Shown here in pieces: positions 8,316-20,806 of a DNA stretch of 64,000 bases. The notes below the pieces were generated by a model. That model ran no database searches. It was not told the origin of the DNA and saw only the letters and a program-made list of their open reading frames with translations. The position numbers and the translations under genes are program-made. Each line of letters opens with the position of its first letter. The stretch's first letter is position 1. This DNA comes from Hongsoonwoonella zoysiae (lineage in GTDB: Bacteria > Pseudomonadota > Alphaproteobacteria > Rhizobiales > Stappiaceae): NCBI RefSeq assembly GCF_013266695.1, contig NZ_JABRXF010000002.1:434001-498000 (forward strand), read 5' to 3'.

Positions 8316-9725
8316 TCAGACCGAGTAGTACATGTCGTATTCGACCGGATGCGGCGTCATTTCGAACCGCATGTTCTCTTCCATCTTCAGCTCGATGTAG
8401 GCGTCGATCTGGTCGTCGTCCATGACGCCGCCGGCCTTCAGGAACTCGCGGTCGGCATCGAGCGATTCCAGGGCTTCGCGAAGCGAGGCGGAAACGGTCG
8501 GGATGTCCTTCAACTCCTCCGGCGGCAGGTCGTAGAGGTTCTTGTCCATCGGGTCGCCCGGGTGGATCTTGTTCTTGATGCCGTCCAGACCGGCCATGAG
8601 CATGGCTGCGAAGCAGAGATACGGGTTCGCCGACGGGTCGGGGAAGCGGACCTCGACGCGCTTGGCCTTGGGCGATGCCGTGAACGGAATACGGCAGGAG
8701 GCCGAACGGTTGCGCGATGAATAAGCCAGAAGCACCGGAGCCTCGTAGCCCGGAACCAGACGCTTGTAGGAGTTGGTCGACGGGTTGGTGAAGGCGTTAA
8801 GCGCCTTGGCGTGCTTCAGGATGCCGCCGATGTAGTAGAGGCAGGTTTCCGAAAGGTCGGCATACTGGTTGCCGGCGAAGACGGGCTGGCCTTCCTTCCA
8901 GATCGACTGGTGGCAGTGCATGCCCGTGCCGTTGTCGCCGAAGACCGGCTTCGGCATGAAGGTGGCCGTCTTGCCGTAGGCATGGGCGACCTGATGCACG
9001 GCGTACTTGTAGATCTGCATCTTGTCCGCGTTGCGAACCATCGTGTCGAACTTGATGCCGAGCTCGTGCTGGGCGGCGGCCACCTCGTGGTGGTGCTTTT
9101 CGACGACGACACCCATTTCGGTCAGGACCGTCAGCATTTCGGAGCGGATGTCCTGGGCGCTGTCGACCGGGGGAACCGGGAAGTAGCCGCCCTTGGTGCG
9201 CGGACGGTGGCCGAGGTTGCCCGTCTCGTATTCCGAGCCCATGTTGGTCGGCAGTTCCATGGAATCGACCTGGAAGCCGGTGTTGTACGGGTCGGCCGAG
9301 AAACGCACGTCATCGAAGATGAAGAACTCGGCTTCCGGGCCGAAGAAGACGGTGTCGCCGATGCCGAGCGTCTTCATGTAGGCCTCGGCCTTCTTGGCCG
9401 TGGTTCGGGGATCGCGGTTATAGGCCTCGCCCGAGACCGGGTCGATGATGTCGCACATGATGGCGAGCGTGGACTGAGCAAAAAACGGATCGACGTGCGC
9501 GCTTTCGGGGTCGAGAACGAGCTGCATGTCGGACTCGTTGATCGCCTTCCAGCCGGCGATCGAGGAACCGTCGAAGGCCACGCCTTCAGCGAACATATCC
9601 TCGTCGACGAGACCGGCATCCATCGTCACGTGCTGCAGCTTGCCGCGCGGGTCGGTAAAGCGCAGATCGACGAACTTGATATCCTTTTCCTTGATTTCTT
9701 TCAGAATTTCGTTAGCGGTCGTCAT
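8316..9725 (-). CDS. glnA: Glutamine synthetase type I
   Basis: Forms glutamine from glutamate, ammonia and ATP; dodecameric GSI. 469 residues, the normal length. Visible signatures are the beta-Grasp domain start ([14 protein letters not shown]), the catalytic segment FDGSSIAGW, the ATP region [16 protein letters not shown], and [17 protein letters not shown]. The C-terminal NLYDLPPEE carries the tyrosine adenylylated in the beta subclass, so activity is expected to be turned off by GlnE adenylylation signalled through the PII protein encoded just upstream. It follows glnB by 95 bases on the same strand and ends at a strong terminator, an ordinary alphaproteobacterial glnBA operon. Confidence 0.98.
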   Translation of the reverse strand: MTTANEILKEIKEKDIKFVDLRFTDPRGKLQHVTMDAGLVDEDMFAEGVAFDGSSIAGWKAINESDMQLVLDPESAHVDPFFAQSTLAIMCDIIDPVSGEAYNRDPRTTAKKAEAYMKTLGIGDTVFFGPEAEFFIFDDVRFSADPYNTGFQVDSMELPTNMGSEYETGNLGHRPRTKGGYFPVPPVDSAQDIRSEMLTVLTEMGVVVEKHHHEVAAAQHELGIKFDTMVRNADKMQIYKYAVHQVAHAYGKTATFMPKPVFGDNGTGMHCHQSIWKEGQPVFAGNQYADLSETCLYYIGGILKHAKALNAFTNPSTNSYKRLVPGYEAPVLLAYSSRNRSASCRIPFTASPKAKRVEVRFPDPSANPYLCFAAMLMAGLDGIKNKIHPGDPMDKNLYDLPPEELKDIPTVSASLREALESLDADREFLKAGGVMDDDQIDAYIELKMEENMRFEMTPHPVEYDMYYSV

Positions 9726-9820
9726 TACGGTTTTCCCAGGTTTTTACGTTGGATTGGCGACGTGCAGTCGTTTAGCTCGATCCTTGGCTGTTGGCCGGAG
9801 GCGGCGCCGGATCGAGCTGT

Positions 9821-10177
<357 letters not shown>

Positions 10178-10320
10178 TCAGATGCTTTCGGCCGGGCGGT
10201 CGATCCCGACCTGACGTTCGGCGGGAGATTGCGCTGTCATACTGACGCGACAAACTCCGAACCTTCGGACCGAGCGGTTAGTCCGCATCCGGGTGGGATC
10301 GTCTGCTTGCAGGATGGTCT

Positions 10321-10338
10321 AGCACGAGCCATGCCAAG
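10321..10338 (-). promoter_or_regulatory. Sigma-54 promoter candidate for glnB-glnA
   Basis: The minus strand reads CTTGGCATG, four bases (GCTC), then GTGCT. The GG of the -24 box and GC of the -12 box are separated by the required 10 bases and the -24 element TTGGCATG is close to the YTGGCACG consensus. The surrounding 430-base gap (10160-10590) has no gene; the AT-rich part near 10420-10450 may hold upstream elements, but no clear NtrC site (GCAC-N7-GTGC type) was found. Confidence 0.55.
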
Positions 10339-10607
10339 CGCGCATGCCGAAAAAAACGCCTCCAAATGCGGCAAATGGGTCAGGAAATCCCGGGCTGTAG
10401 CGAAGTGCGGCGATCAATAGTGATCATAAAGTAATCATAACGCATAAAAAATAGGCAGAGAATCGGCGGTTATGACCCCGCGCGAAGGGTGCGGAGCGTT
10501 ATTTCCGGCGGGAAATCCTTGTGGAACGACGCATGCGGGTGTGAAAATAACGCCAGTCTGACAATGATCCGTGCAGGCGGTGGAATAGAATGTGGAGCAG
10601 TTCGGCC

Positions 10608-11009
10608 ATGCGTATTCTTTCGCTCGACCATGTGGTGCTGACGGTCAAGGACATCGACGAGACCGTCGCCTTTTATTCCGGCCTCCTGGGAATGGAGGAG
10701 GTGACCTTCGGCAAAGGCCGAAGGGCGCTTCAGTTCGGCCGTCAGAAGATCAACCTGCACAAGGCGGGGGCTGAATTTTCGCCACGCGCGAAAGCGCCGA
10801 CATCCGGTTCGGGCGACCTGTGCTTTCTGGTGGAAAGCCTTGAGTTGGTGGAAAGGCGCCTAGCGGATGCGAATGTAAAAATCGAGGAGGGGCCGGTGTC
10901 CCGCACCGGCGCGGTTTCGCCCCTTCGCTCCATCTATATACGTGATCCGGACGGCAACCTTGTCGAGTTGGCCGAGCCGCAGGACGTCGTCATCGCGGGT
11001 GAAACCTGA
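10608..11009 (+). CDS. VOC (glyoxalase/bleomycin-resistance) superfamily protein
   Basis: A 133-residue single vicinal-oxygen-chelate domain. It opens with LDHVVLTVKDIDETVAFY and closes with the metal-ligand strand YIRDPDGNLVEL, the typical start and end of the fold, with the intermediate strands RRALQFGRQKINLHKA and GDLCFLV. Family members are lyases, dioxygenases, epimerases or thiol transferases; the sequence does not single out a reaction. I placed the start at 10608 because homologues begin directly with the first strand; an in-frame ATG at 10590 would add MWSSSA and has a somewhat better Shine-Dalgarno (GGTGGA). It is divergent from glnB and lies 14 bases before the NAD(P)HX repair gene, so the two are probably co-transcribed. 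Confidence 0.85.
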   Translation: MRILSLDHVVLTVKDIDETVAFYSGLLGMEEVTFGKGRRALQFGRQKINLHKAGAEFSPRAKAPTSGSGDLCFLVESLELVERRLADANVKIEEGPVSRTGAVSPLRSIYIRDPDGNLVELAEPQDVVIAGET

Positions 11010-11023
11010 GACGGGGGCTTTTG

Positions 11024-12538
11024 GTGGAATTACTCCTGACGCCTTCGCAAATGGGCGAGGCGGATCAACGCACGATTCGTGCCGGTATGCCGGGTATCGA
11101 ACTCATGAACGCGGCCGGACTTGCGGTCGCCGACACCTGCGCGCGGATGATGGACCATGCCTCTCAAGTGCTGGTGCTGGCGGGACCGGGCAACAATGGC
11201 GGCGACGGATTCGTGGCTGCGCGGATCCTCAAGAAGCGCGGATATTCCGTACGGCTTCTGCTGTTTGGCGAAGCGAGCCGCCTGAAGGGGGATGCGGCGA
11301 CAGCGCGCGACGATGCCGCAAACGCCGGCGTGCCGATCGAAAGGCTCAACCTTTCCAGATTGCCCGAGCGCCTGAAAGAAGCCCGGCTGGTGGTGGACGC
11401 TCTGTTCGGCGCCGGCCTCGACCGGCCGCTCGAAGGCGATGCGGCGGAAGTCGTCCGTCTGGTAAACGAACGGGGAGCGAAGGTCGTCGCCGTCGATTTG
11501 CCGTCGGGTGTCTACGGAGATAGTGGAGCGGCGCCGGGCGAAGCGATCCGCGCAAGCCGCACCGTCACTTTCTTCCGCCGAAAGCCGGGTCACCTTCTAT
11601 ATCCGGGGCGCGAACTTTGCGGCGGGGTAAGCGTGGCGGATATCGGCATCCGCGAAAAGGTGCTCGACGAAATCCGTCCGCAAACATTCGTCAACGACCG
11701 CGACCTTTGGCTTGGCGCCTGGCACCTGCCAAGGATGGCCGGGCACAAGTACGACCGCGGCCACGCGCTGACCGTGTCTGGTGCTGCCACGCGCACCGGC
11801 GCGGCAAGGCTTGCGGCAGTCGCGGCCCTTCGCGCGGGCGCCGGCCTTTCAACCGTTGCGGCGTCGCCGCGGGCCGCCTTCGTTCATGCGGCGCATCTGA
11901 CGGCCGTCATGCTGAAGACCTACAAGAATGCCGACGAGTTCGCAGATATCCTTTCCGACAAGCGCCTGAACGCAGTGGTTATCGGCCCGGCGGCGGGCGT
12001 GGGGGAAGCCACGAGGCGGCGGGTTGGCCTTTGCCTTGATGGCGAACGCTCAGCCGTGCTTGATGCCGATGCTCTGACCAGCTTCGCAAAGGAACCGCAG
12101 AAACTGTTCACGGAGATACGGAAGAAGGCGGGCGGCGGCGTCGTCCTGACGCCGCACGAGGGCGAATTTGCGCGGCTGTTTCCCGAAATAGCCGCGCAAG
12201 ATTCGATCTCGAAGCCGGATCGGGCGCGCATGGCGGCAAGGCAGAGCAGTGCGACGGTCGTGCTCAAGGGCGCCGACACGACGATCGCCGCGCCGGACGG
12301 GCGCGCGGCGATTGCCGAAAACGGATCTGCCTGGCTTGCCACCGCGGGCTCGGGCGATGTTCTGGCCGGGATCATCTGTGCTATGCTGGCGCAGGGAATG
12401 CCGGCTTTTGAGGCCGCCTGCGCCGGTGTGTGGATGCATGGCGAAGCGGCAAGGGTGGCCGGAGCGGGGCTGATCTCGGAGGATCTTTTGCCAGCTCTCA
12501 AGAGCGTGATCGCCGAGCTTGCGGAGGGCGGGCGCTGA
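11024..12538 (+). CDS. nnr: Bifunctional NAD(P)H-hydrate epimerase / ADP-dependent dehydratase
   Basis: Repairs hydrated NADH and NADPH (NADHX, NADPHX). About 504 residues in two domains: YjeF-type epimerase (about 1-215) with GPGNNGGDGF near residue 55 and the DALFGAGLDRPL segment, and the ribokinase-like ADP-dependent dehydratase (about 220-504) with GHKYDRGHALTVSG, VLDADAL, VLTPHEGEFARLF and the GSGDVLAG anion-hole motif. The start is GTG at 11024, six bases after GGGGG; a TTG one codon earlier is equally in frame. It sits directly after the VOC gene and before tRNA-Leu. Full length for the fused bacterial form. Confidence 0.95.
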   Translation: MELLLTPSQMGEADQRTIRAGMPGIELMNAAGLAVADTCARMMDHASQVLVLAGPGNNGGDGFVAARILKKRGYSVRLLLFGEASRLKGDAATARDDAANAGVPIERLNLSRLPERLKEARLVVDALFGAGLDRPLEGDAAEVVRLVNERGAKVVAVDLPSGVYGDSGAAPGEAIRASRTVTFFRRKPGHLLYPGRELCGGVSVADIGIREKVLDEIRPQTFVNDRDLWLGAWHLPRMAGHKYDRGHALTVSGAATRTGAARLAAVAALRAGAGLSTVAASPRAAFVHAAHLTAVMLKTYKNADEFADILSDKRLNAVVIGPAAGVGEATRRRVGLCLDGERSAVLDADALTSFAKEPQKLFTEIRKKAGGGVVLTPHEGEFARLFPEIAAQDSISKPDRARMAARQSSATVVLKGADTTIAAPDGRAAIAENGSAWLATAGSGDVLAGIICAMLAQGMPAFEAACAGVWMHGEAARVAGAGLISEDLLPALKSVIAELAEGGR

Positions 12539-12629
12539 GGACAAGCGCCATTCACCGCGTTTTTTCTTTGACCCCGCCGATCTCGATGTTATAGAGGCCG
12601 CGCCTCGGCTGCGGGCGTTTTCGACCGTT

Positions 12630-12714
<85 letters not shown>

Positions 12715-12829
12715 TGCCTGGAGAGCCGGATACCGGTCTTAGCGGCGAAGTCGTAGGCAATTCTCAATTCATCCTGCCAGCGCGACGCTGTCAGACAGAC
12801 GTTCTAGACCGAGGACGAAGCATATTACC

Positions 12830-14185
12830 ATGCAGGTGACCGAAACCCTGGCCGAGGGCCTGAAGCGCGAACTGAAAGTCGTCATTCCGGCTTCGGATCT
12901 GTCGAGCCGCCTAGATTCCTATCTCGACGACCTCAAAGGCAAGGTCCGCATCAACGGATTCCGACCGGGCAAGGTGCCTAAGGCCCACCTGAAGCGCCTT
13001 TACGGACGCCAGGCGATGGCCGAGCTTTTGTCCAACCTGATCCAGGAATCGACCCAGAAGGCGATCGAGGAGCGCGAGGAAAAGCCAGCGCTGCAGCCCG
13101 AGATCGACCTTCCCGAGGAGGAGGCGGAAGCCATCCTGGAAGGCAACGCCGATCTCGCTTTCAAGATGTCTTACGATCTCATGCCCGAGTTCGAGCTGAT
13201 CGATCTTTCGACGCTCGAGCTGGAGCGCCCGATCGTCGAGATCTCCGACGAAGAGGTCGAGGAGCAGGCGATGCGCATCGCCGAAGCCAACCGCCCCTAC
13301 GAGACCAAGGACGGTGCGGCAGAGGAAGGCGACCGCGTTTCCATGAGCTATGTCGGCAAGCTCGACGGCGAAGCTTTCGAAGGCGGCAGCGACGAGGACG
13401 GCCATCTGGTGATCGGGTCCAAGTCCTTCATCCCCGGCTTCGAGGAGCAGCTTGTGGGCCTGAAGGCCGGCGACGAAAAGACGATTTCCGTGACCTTCCC
13501 GGAAGATTATGCGGCGAAGCATCTTGCCGGCAAGGAAGTGACCTTCGATATCGCGGTCAAGGAAATCCAGGCCCCTGGCGAAGTGAAGCTCGACGATGAG
13601 CTTGCCAAGACGCTGGGCCTTGATTCCATCGACAAGCTGAAAGAGCTGATCCGCGAGCAGATCGAAAGCCAGTTCGGCGCGATGACGCGCCAGAAGATCA
13701 AGCGCCAGCTGCTCGACAAGCTCGACGAGGCCTATTCGTTCGATCTGCCCGGCAAGTTGGTCGAGACCGAATTCGACAACGTCTGGCGCCAGGTCCTTGC
13801 CGACATGGAGCGGGAAGACAAGAGCTTCGAGGACGAAGAGACGACCGAGGAAGAGGCGAAGGCCGAATACCAGCGTATTGCCGAACGCCGCGTGCGCCTG
13901 GGGCTGGTGCTTTCCGAAATCGGCGAGAAGAACGACATCCAGGTTTCCGACGACGAGGTGCAGCGCGCGCTTTACGACCGCGTTCGCCAGTTCCCCGGTC
14001 AGGAGCAGCAGGTGTTCGAATTCTATCGCAGCAACCCGCAGGCGCTCGCCAGCCTTCGCGCCCCGATTTATGAGGAGAAGGTGGTCGACTACATCATGAC
14101 GCTCGCCAAGGTGACGGACAAGACGGTCACCAAGGAAGAGCTGATGGCGGAAGACGACGAGGACGGAGAGACGGCCGCCGCCTGA
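12830..14185 (+). CDS. tig: Trigger factor
   Basis: Ribosome-bound chaperone with peptidyl-prolyl isomerase activity. 451 residues. The ribosome-docking signature GFRPGKVP is at about 43-50, the FKBP-type PPIase domain lies at about 160-250 (GDRVSMSYVGKLDGEAFEGG start, then FIPGFEEQLVGLKAGD), and the rest is the helical C-terminal arm ending in an acidic tail. It heads the conserved tig-clpP-clpX-lon order. Ends before a strong terminator at 14262-14297, so clpP is expressed separately or by read-through. Confidence 0.97.
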   Translation: MQVTETLAEGLKRELKVVIPASDLSSRLDSYLDDLKGKVRINGFRPGKVPKAHLKRLYGRQAMAELLSNLIQESTQKAIEEREEKPALQPEIDLPEEEAEAILEGNADLAFKMSYDLMPEFELIDLSTLELERPIVEISDEEVEEQAMRIAEANRPYETKDGAAEEGDRVSMSYVGKLDGEAFEGGSDEDGHLVIGSKSFIPGFEEQLVGLKAGDEKTISVTFPEDYAAKHLAGKEVTFDIAVKEIQAPGEVKLDDELAKTLGLDSIDKLKELIREQIESQFGAMTRQKIKRQLLDKLDEAYSFDLPGKLVETEFDNVWRQVLADMEREDKSFEDEETTEEEAKAEYQRIAERRVRLGLVLSEIGEKNDIQVSDDEVQRALYDRVRQFPGQEQQVFEFYRSNPQALASLRAPIYEEKVVDYIMTLAKVTDKTVTKEELMAEDDEDGETAAA

Positions 14186-14261
14186 CGCGCCCTCGCAAAT
14201 GTCGCGCAACGCATTCGCTTAACCCTTGTTGTGCGTGATGCGTTGCCTATCTTTCGAAACG

Positions 14262-14297
14262 AAGCGACATCCCCTATGTTCCGGGTGTCGCTTTTTT
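14262..14297 (+). terminator. Intrinsic terminator after tig
   Basis: AAGCGACA pairs with TGTCGCTT, extended inward by CCC/GGG, followed by a run of six T residues. It is 77 bases after the tig stop. Confidence 0.85.
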
Positions 14298-14398
14298 CGA
14301 CTCATGACGAACGAACACGGGCGAGGGCGCGGGACGCCTTTTCGGAAATGGGTTTCCGGTCCTGGCCTTCCCAGTTTTCGCCAAACCATGGACGAGGC

Positions 14399-15034
14399 AT
14401 GCAAGATCCTGTCGATTTCGCGGTAAACACGCTAGTGCCGATGGTCGTCGAACAGACGAACCGCGGGGAACGCGCCTACGACATCTATTCGCGCCTTCTC
14501 AAGGAGCGCATCATCTTTCTGACCGGGCCGATCGAGGATCATATGGCGGCCCTGATCAGCGCCCAGCTCCTTTATCTGGAAGCCGAGAATCCGAACAAGG
14601 AGATTGCGCTTTACATCAATTCTCCGGGAGGTCTCGTGACCTCGGGCCTCGCGATCTACGATACGATGCAGTTCGTGCGCCCGGAAATTTCCACGTTGTG
14701 CATCGGCCAGGCGGCCTCCATGGGATCGCTGCTGCTTGCCGCGGGCACCAAGGGAATGCGCTACTCGCTGCCCAACTCCCGCGTGATGGTGCACCAGCCG
14801 TCCGGCGGCTTCCGGGGACAGGCGGCCGATATCATGCTGCATGCCCAGGAAATCCTGAAGCTCAAGCGCCGGCTGAACGATATCTACGTCAAGCACACGG
14901 GGCAGAGCCTCGATTCCGTCGAAGAAGCGCTGGAGCGCGACAACTTCATGACGGCCGAACGGGCGCAGGACTTTGGCATTGTCGATGAGGTGATCTTCGA
15001 CCGTTCGAAACTGGGCGAGACGCAGGAGAAATAA
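14399..15034 (+). CDS. clpP: ATP-dependent Clp protease proteolytic subunit
   Basis: Serine peptidase that forms the tetradecameric chamber of ClpXP/ClpAP. 211 residues from the ATG at 14399 ([20 protein letters not shown]), the form rhizobial ClpP proteins take; the reading frame stays open to 14231 but upstream codons are not ClpP-like and overlap a terminator. The catalytic Ser107 lies in GQAASMGS and His132 in MVHQPSGG, spaced 25 apart as in E. coli ClpP. Shine-Dalgarno is GACGAGG immediately before the ATG. The gap to clpX is 269 bases, with a short hairpin CCACAG/CTGTGG shortly after the stop. Confidence 0.96.
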   Translation: MQDPVDFAVNTLVPMVVEQTNRGERAYDIYSRLLKERIIFLTGPIEDHMAALISAQLLYLEAENPNKEIALYINSPGGLVTSGLAIYDTMQFVRPEISTLCIGQAASMGSLLLAAGTKGMRYSLPNSRVMVHQPSGGFRGQAADIMLHAQEILKLKRRLNDIYVKHTGQSLDSVEEALERDNFMTAERAQDFGIVDEVIFDRSKLGETQEK

Positions 15035-15303
15035 GCCGTCGCGCTTTTGCCACAGTGTTCTGTGGTGATCGCGGCGTTAACCGTAGTGCTTTAGCTTTGC
15101 CTTAAACGTATGTTGATTTTTAAGGGCGAAGCATGGTGACATTCTTAGGATACCGCCGATTGTGACCCACGATCGGTGAATGCGTTGTCCGGACACCGGA
15201 AAATGGGGCGTCCGGAGGCAAAGGGGGGGCTGGGCCTGCTCTTTGTCCGCAATACGAAACGGGATGGCATTTGATGCATCCCAGGAGATGCGGGGACTAA
15301 CAC
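15035..15303 (+). other. clpP-clpX intergenic region
   Basis: No gene. Bases 15050-15065 form a small hairpin (CCACAG TGTT CTGTGG) without a T run. The rest probably carries a clpX promoter, but I see no clear heat-shock boxes. GGATGCATCA-type symmetry (GATGGCATTTGATGCATC) lies about 40 bases before the clpX start. Confidence 0.35.
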
Positions 15304-16569
15304 ATGAGCAAGGCCAGCGGCGGCGACTCGAAAAACACGCTCTACTGCTCGTTTTGCGGCAAGAGCCAGCACGAGGTTCGCAAGCTGATCGCCGGCCCGA
15401 CTGTTTTCATCTGCGATGAGTGCGTCGAGCTGTGCATGGATATCATCCGCGAGGAGAACAAATCCTCGCTGGTGAAGTCGCGTGACGGAGTGCCGACCCC
15501 GCAAGAAATCAGGCAGGTGCTTGACGATTACGTGATCGGCCAGGACAGCGCGAAGAAGGTTCTCTCCGTTGCCGTTCACAACCACTACAAGCGGTTGAAC
15601 CACGCCTCCAAGAGCAACGACGTCGAACTTGCGAAGTCGAACATCCTGCTCGTCGGGCCGACGGGCTGCGGCAAGACGCTGCTCGCCCAGACGCTGGCGC
15701 GAATCCTCGACGTTCCGTTCACGATGGCCGATGCCACGACACTTACCGAAGCAGGCTACGTCGGCGAGGATGTGGAAAACATCATCCTCAAGCTTTTGCA
15801 GTCGGCCGACTACAATGTGGAACGCGCGCAGCGCGGCATCGTCTATATCGACGAGGTCGACAAGATCAGCCGCAAATCCGACAATCCATCGATTACCCGC
15901 GACGTTTCGGGCGAGGGCGTGCAGCAGGCGCTCCTGAAGATCATGGAAGGAACTGTGGCGAGCGTTCCCCCGCAGGGCGGACGCAAGCATCCGCAGCAGG
16001 AATTCCTGCAGGTGGACACCACGAACATCCTGTTCATCTGCGGTGGCGCTTTCGCGGGCCTGGAGAAGATCATATCCGACCGGGGCAGCAAGACCTCTAT
16101 CGGCTTCAAGGCGACCGTGCTGGGACCGGAAGACCGCAAGACGGGCGAGCTTTTCGCCGAGCTTGAGCCCGAGGATCTGCTGAAATTCGGCCTGATTCCC
16201 GAGTTCGTCGGCCGCCTGCCGGTGATCGCGACGCTTGAGGATCTCGACGAGGATGCGCTCATTACCATTCTCATGGAGCCGAAGAACGCGCTTGTGAAGC
16301 AGTATCAGCGGCTTTTCGAGATGGAAAATGTGGACCTGACCTTCCACGAGGAAGCGCTGCGCGCGATCTCGCGCAAGGCCATCGAACGCAAGACCGGCGC
16401 TCGTGGGCTGCGCTCCATCCTCGAGGCGATCCTTCTCGACACGATGTACGAGCTTCCAGGCCTGAAGGGCGTGAAGGAAGTCGTGATCTCTCCCGAGGTC
16501 GTGGAGGGCAAGGCGCGCCCGCTCTACATCTACGAGGACCGGGCCGAGGAATCCGCGACGAGCGCCTGA
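15304..16569 (+). CDS. clpX: ATP-dependent Clp protease ATPase subunit ClpX
   Basis: AAA+ unfoldase that feeds ClpP. 421 residues, the normal length. The N-terminal zinc-binding domain has C15, C18, C37 and C40. Walker A GPTGCGKT starts at residue 118, Walker B is [10 protein letters not shown], and the GYVGEDVE pore motif is present, along with the [11 protein letters not shown] region near the C-terminal small domain and the [12 protein letters not shown] sensor. In alphaproteobacteria ClpXP drives cell-cycle regulator turnover and tmRNA-tagged protein decay. Ends 28 bases before a strong terminator. Confidence 0.98.
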   Translation: MSKASGGDSKNTLYCSFCGKSQHEVRKLIAGPTVFICDECVELCMDIIREENKSSLVKSRDGVPTPQEIRQVLDDYVIGQDSAKKVLSVAVHNHYKRLNHASKSNDVELAKSNILLVGPTGCGKTLLAQTLARILDVPFTMADATTLTEAGYVGEDVENIILKLLQSADYNVERAQRGIVYIDEVDKISRKSDNPSITRDVSGEGVQQALLKIMEGTVASVPPQGGRKHPQQEFLQVDTTNILFICGGAFAGLEKIISDRGSKTSIGFKATVLGPEDRKTGELFAELEPEDLLKFGLIPEFVGRLPVIATLEDLDEDALITILMEPKNALVKQYQRLFEMENVDLTFHEEALRAISRKAIERKTGARGLRSILEAILLDTMYELPGLKGVKEVVISPEVVEGKARPLYIYEDRAEESATSA

Positions 16570-16596
16570 TCGAAGGCGACTCGCCCGAATGAAGCA

Positions 16597-16629
16597 AAGG
16601 CGCCGAACCCGCCCGTTCGGTGCCTTTTT
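16597..16629 (+). terminator. Intrinsic terminator after clpX
   Basis: AAGGCGCCGAAC pairs with GTTCGGTGCCTT around CCGCCC, one G-T pair, followed by T residues. Confidence 0.88.
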
Positions 16630-16727
16630 GCATGTTAAGGGCTGCAATTCGGGCACGCCCGATGGCTTTGTTCACCCTTGCTTGAGGTAATCAACAGGGA
16701 ACCATTGTCGCGCCCCGTACCGCATCC

Positions 16728-16759
16728 TTGACACCCATGCCCCGGGTAGCCACCTAATA
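16728..16759 (+). promoter_or_regulatory. Possible lon promoter
   Basis: A perfect TTGACA (16728-16733), itself inside CCTTGACA, precedes CCTAATA at 16753-16759. The spacing is 19-20 bases, longer than ideal for the vegetative sigma factor but near that of some RpoH promoters, and lon is a classic heat-shock gene. The 340-base gap 16570-16910 holds no other gene. Confidence 0.35.
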
Positions 16760-16910
16760 GGTCAACTACGGCAGGGCGAGCCCGGCATGCTCTTGTGCGA
16801 GGTGCCGCGTATCGGCTTCTTTTCCGGCATCCGTCCGGACGCCGTCATTTAAGCGCCCGTGCGTTTCTGCGAGTATTCGGGGACGGCGGGCCGCGATGAA
16901 AGGAAACGAA

Positions 16911-19340
<2,430 letters not shown>

Positions 19341-19364
19341 GGCGTCATCCGGAACGAAAAATTG

Positions 19365-19397
19365 AAGGCCTTGGCACCTGCCGAGGCCTTTTCTTTT
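19365..19397 (+). terminator. Intrinsic terminator after lon
   Basis: AAGGCCTTGGCA pairs with TGCCGAGGCCTT around CC with one mismatch, followed by TTCTTTT. Confidence 0.88.
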
Positions 19398-19537
19398 GAA
19401 AAAATGGTGTTTTTGAGCAAAAAATCCCGGAATTCCGCCAATTTCGGCTTGCGTTGGGCAATGATTCGAAAGACTGTCGCCACCGGAGCCCGTTCGAATC
19501 GGCGGGCATACCGAGGTTTCCAAGAAAGGTGACTGCC

Positions 19538-19813
19538 ATGAACAAGAATGATCTGATCGCAGCCGTGGCCGAGAAGACCGGGCTGACCAAGGCGCAGGCG
19601 GGTGAAGCCGTGGATGCTACCTTCGACGCGATTACCGGCACTTTGCAGTCCGGCAGCGAAGTGCGCATCATCGGATTCGGCAACTTCTCCGTTTCCGAGC
19701 GTGCCGCCACCGAAGGCCGCAACCCGCGCACGGGCGAAGCGATCAAGATCCCGGCGTCCAAGACGCCGAAGTTCAAGGCCGGCAAGGGTCTCAAGGACGC
19801 AGTCAACGCCTGA
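19538..19813 (+). CDS. hupB: HU family DNA-binding protein
   Basis: Small histone-like protein that bends and compacts DNA. 91 residues from the ATG at 19538, preceded by AAAGGTGA seven bases upstream; an open frame continues upstream to 19454 but has no HU similarity. The helix-turn pair [18 protein letters not shown] and the arm sequence [22 protein letters not shown] are typical, with the DNA-intercalating proline in RNPRTG. It follows lon in most rhizobia. A long perfect terminator lies 28 bases downstream. Confidence 0.97.
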   Translation: MNKNDLIAAVAEKTGLTKAQAGEAVDATFDAITGTLQSGSEVRIIGFGNFSVSERAATEGRNPRTGEAIKIPASKTPKFKAGKGLKDAVNA

Positions 19814-19840
19814 GGCGGCTGACAAGACAGGCCTTTAAAG

Positions 19841-19874
19841 GCCCTGCGGGACAAATGTCCCGCAGGGCTTTTTT
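19841..19874 (+). terminator. Intrinsic terminator after hupB
   Basis: GCCCTGCGGGACA pairs perfectly with TGTCCCGCAGGGC (13 bp) around a two-base loop, followed by six T residues. Confidence 0.95.
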
Positions 19875-20010
19875 GTTTCGCGATGGCGTAGTCATGAATT
19901 TTGGAAATCGGGGTTTGGAATATTGGAAAGTGGCGCTTCGCGCTTGCAATCCGCGCTGCGAGCGCATAGACATCCGGAAATCCCAAGGCGCGCACATGCA
20001 GCGCCGTTAT

Positions 20011-20086
20011 GGGCGGTTAGCTCAGTTGGTAGAGCGCCTCGTTTACACCGAGGATGTCGGGAGTTCGAGTCTCTCACCGCCCACCA
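20011..20086 (+). tRNA. tRNA-Val (anticodon TAC)
   Basis: Acceptor stem GGGCGGT pairs with ACCGCCC, D-arm TTAGCTCAGTTGGTAGAG, anticodon loop with TAC inside CCTCGTTTACACCGAGG, and T-arm GGGAGTTCGAGTCTCTC. CCA is encoded at the 3' end. Confidence 0.97.
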
Positions 20087-20147
20087 TTATTCCCGAAGTT
20101 GCCAATTGTCCGTGTGGGCGGAACTTTTACGCCAGATTCAATTGGCG

Positions 20148-20300
20148 ATGAGACTTAATCGGGAAGACGCCAAAAAAATATTGAGAAAGACCGCTTCCTC
20201 TCTCCTCCGCGAAGCCATTTATTGTTCTCCGCTCCAGGGCGGATATTATATTAGTGTTGATTTTTCTAAAATATTGATTCGGGAGTCTATCCTGTCATGA
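20148..20300 (+). CDS. Possible 50-residue protein coupled to the DUF805 gene
   Basis: Open frame MRLNREDAKKILRKTASS... ending in RESILS, whose TGA overlaps the ATG of the next gene (ATGA). Composition is plausible for a protein: a basic amphipathic helix at the N-terminus, then a strand-like segment (GGYYISVDFSKILI). The region is AT-rich like the DUF805 gene and unlike the surrounding chromosome. There is no good Shine-Dalgarno and I know no homologue, so it may be chance. If real it is translated together with the DUF805 protein. Confidence 0.35.
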   Translation: MRLNREDAKKILRKTASSLLREAIYCSPLQGGYYISVDFSKILIRESILS

Positions 20301-20806
20301 ATCTCGTATCGCTTTTCTTTAGCTTGGAAGGCCGCATCAGTCGCAAGCAGTTTTGGATGGGGGCCGCAGCGCTCTTGTTAGGTGGACTGGTGTTGGGCTG
20401 GATACTGCATTTGTTTGGCCTAAGCGTAATTCGGACAACGGTAGGCACAATCCTGATCGAAGGTGCTACTCCGCAGGAATTTTCGAGAACGAAAATTACA
20501 TTAACTCCATCCGGAAAGTTAATTCATTGGATTATATTTTCATATCCGACCATCGCATTAGGGATTAAGCGGTTTCATGATCGCGAGTATAGTGGACATA
20601 CGATGGTTACACTTTATGGGATCCTGACGATTCCGGTTGTCATTCGTTATTTTATGGCGGAAATACCAGAATCTCTCGAATCCATGCTAAGTTTGGCCTC
20701 TACAATCGTCTTTTTTGTTCTATTGATCATCCTGGGGATGTTGAAGGGGACGCACGGAGTGAATTTCTATGGGCCCGATCCGCTAGCAAGACATGTGTCT
20801 TCCTAA
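20297..20806 (+). CDS. DUF805 family membrane protein
   Basis: A 169-residue inner-membrane protein with about four hydrophobic helices. The N-terminal signature FSLEGRISRKQFWMGAAAL and the KRFHDREYSG motif (residues about 91-100) before the second helix pair identify the DUF805 (YhaH/YhaI-like) family; function unknown. A long loop of about 40 residues separates helices 1 and 2. The gene is AT-rich compared with all neighbours and lies between tRNA-Val and two tRNA-Asp genes, a typical landing place for foreign DNA, though no integrase is present. It starts 4 bases inside a possible upstream small reading frame. Confidence 0.85.
   Translation: MNLVSLFFSLEGRISRKQFWMGAAALLLGGLVLGWILHLFGLSVIRTTVGTILIEGATPQEFSRTKITLTPSGKLIHWIIFSYPTIALGIKRFHDREYSGHTMVTLYGILTIPVVIRYFMAEIPESLESMLSLASTIVFFVLLIILGMLKGTHGVNFYGPDPLARHVSS

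Noticed and set aside
12911-14209. Long minus-strand frame (432 codons) opposite tig; similar ones opposite clpX (15145-16656) and lon (17415-18926)
   Set aside because: They lie entirely antisense to securely identified genes, have His/Arg/Leu-rich shadow composition and no family resemblance.
14231-14398. Longer ClpP starting at 14231
   Set aside because: The added codons run through a terminator hairpin and do not resemble ClpP.
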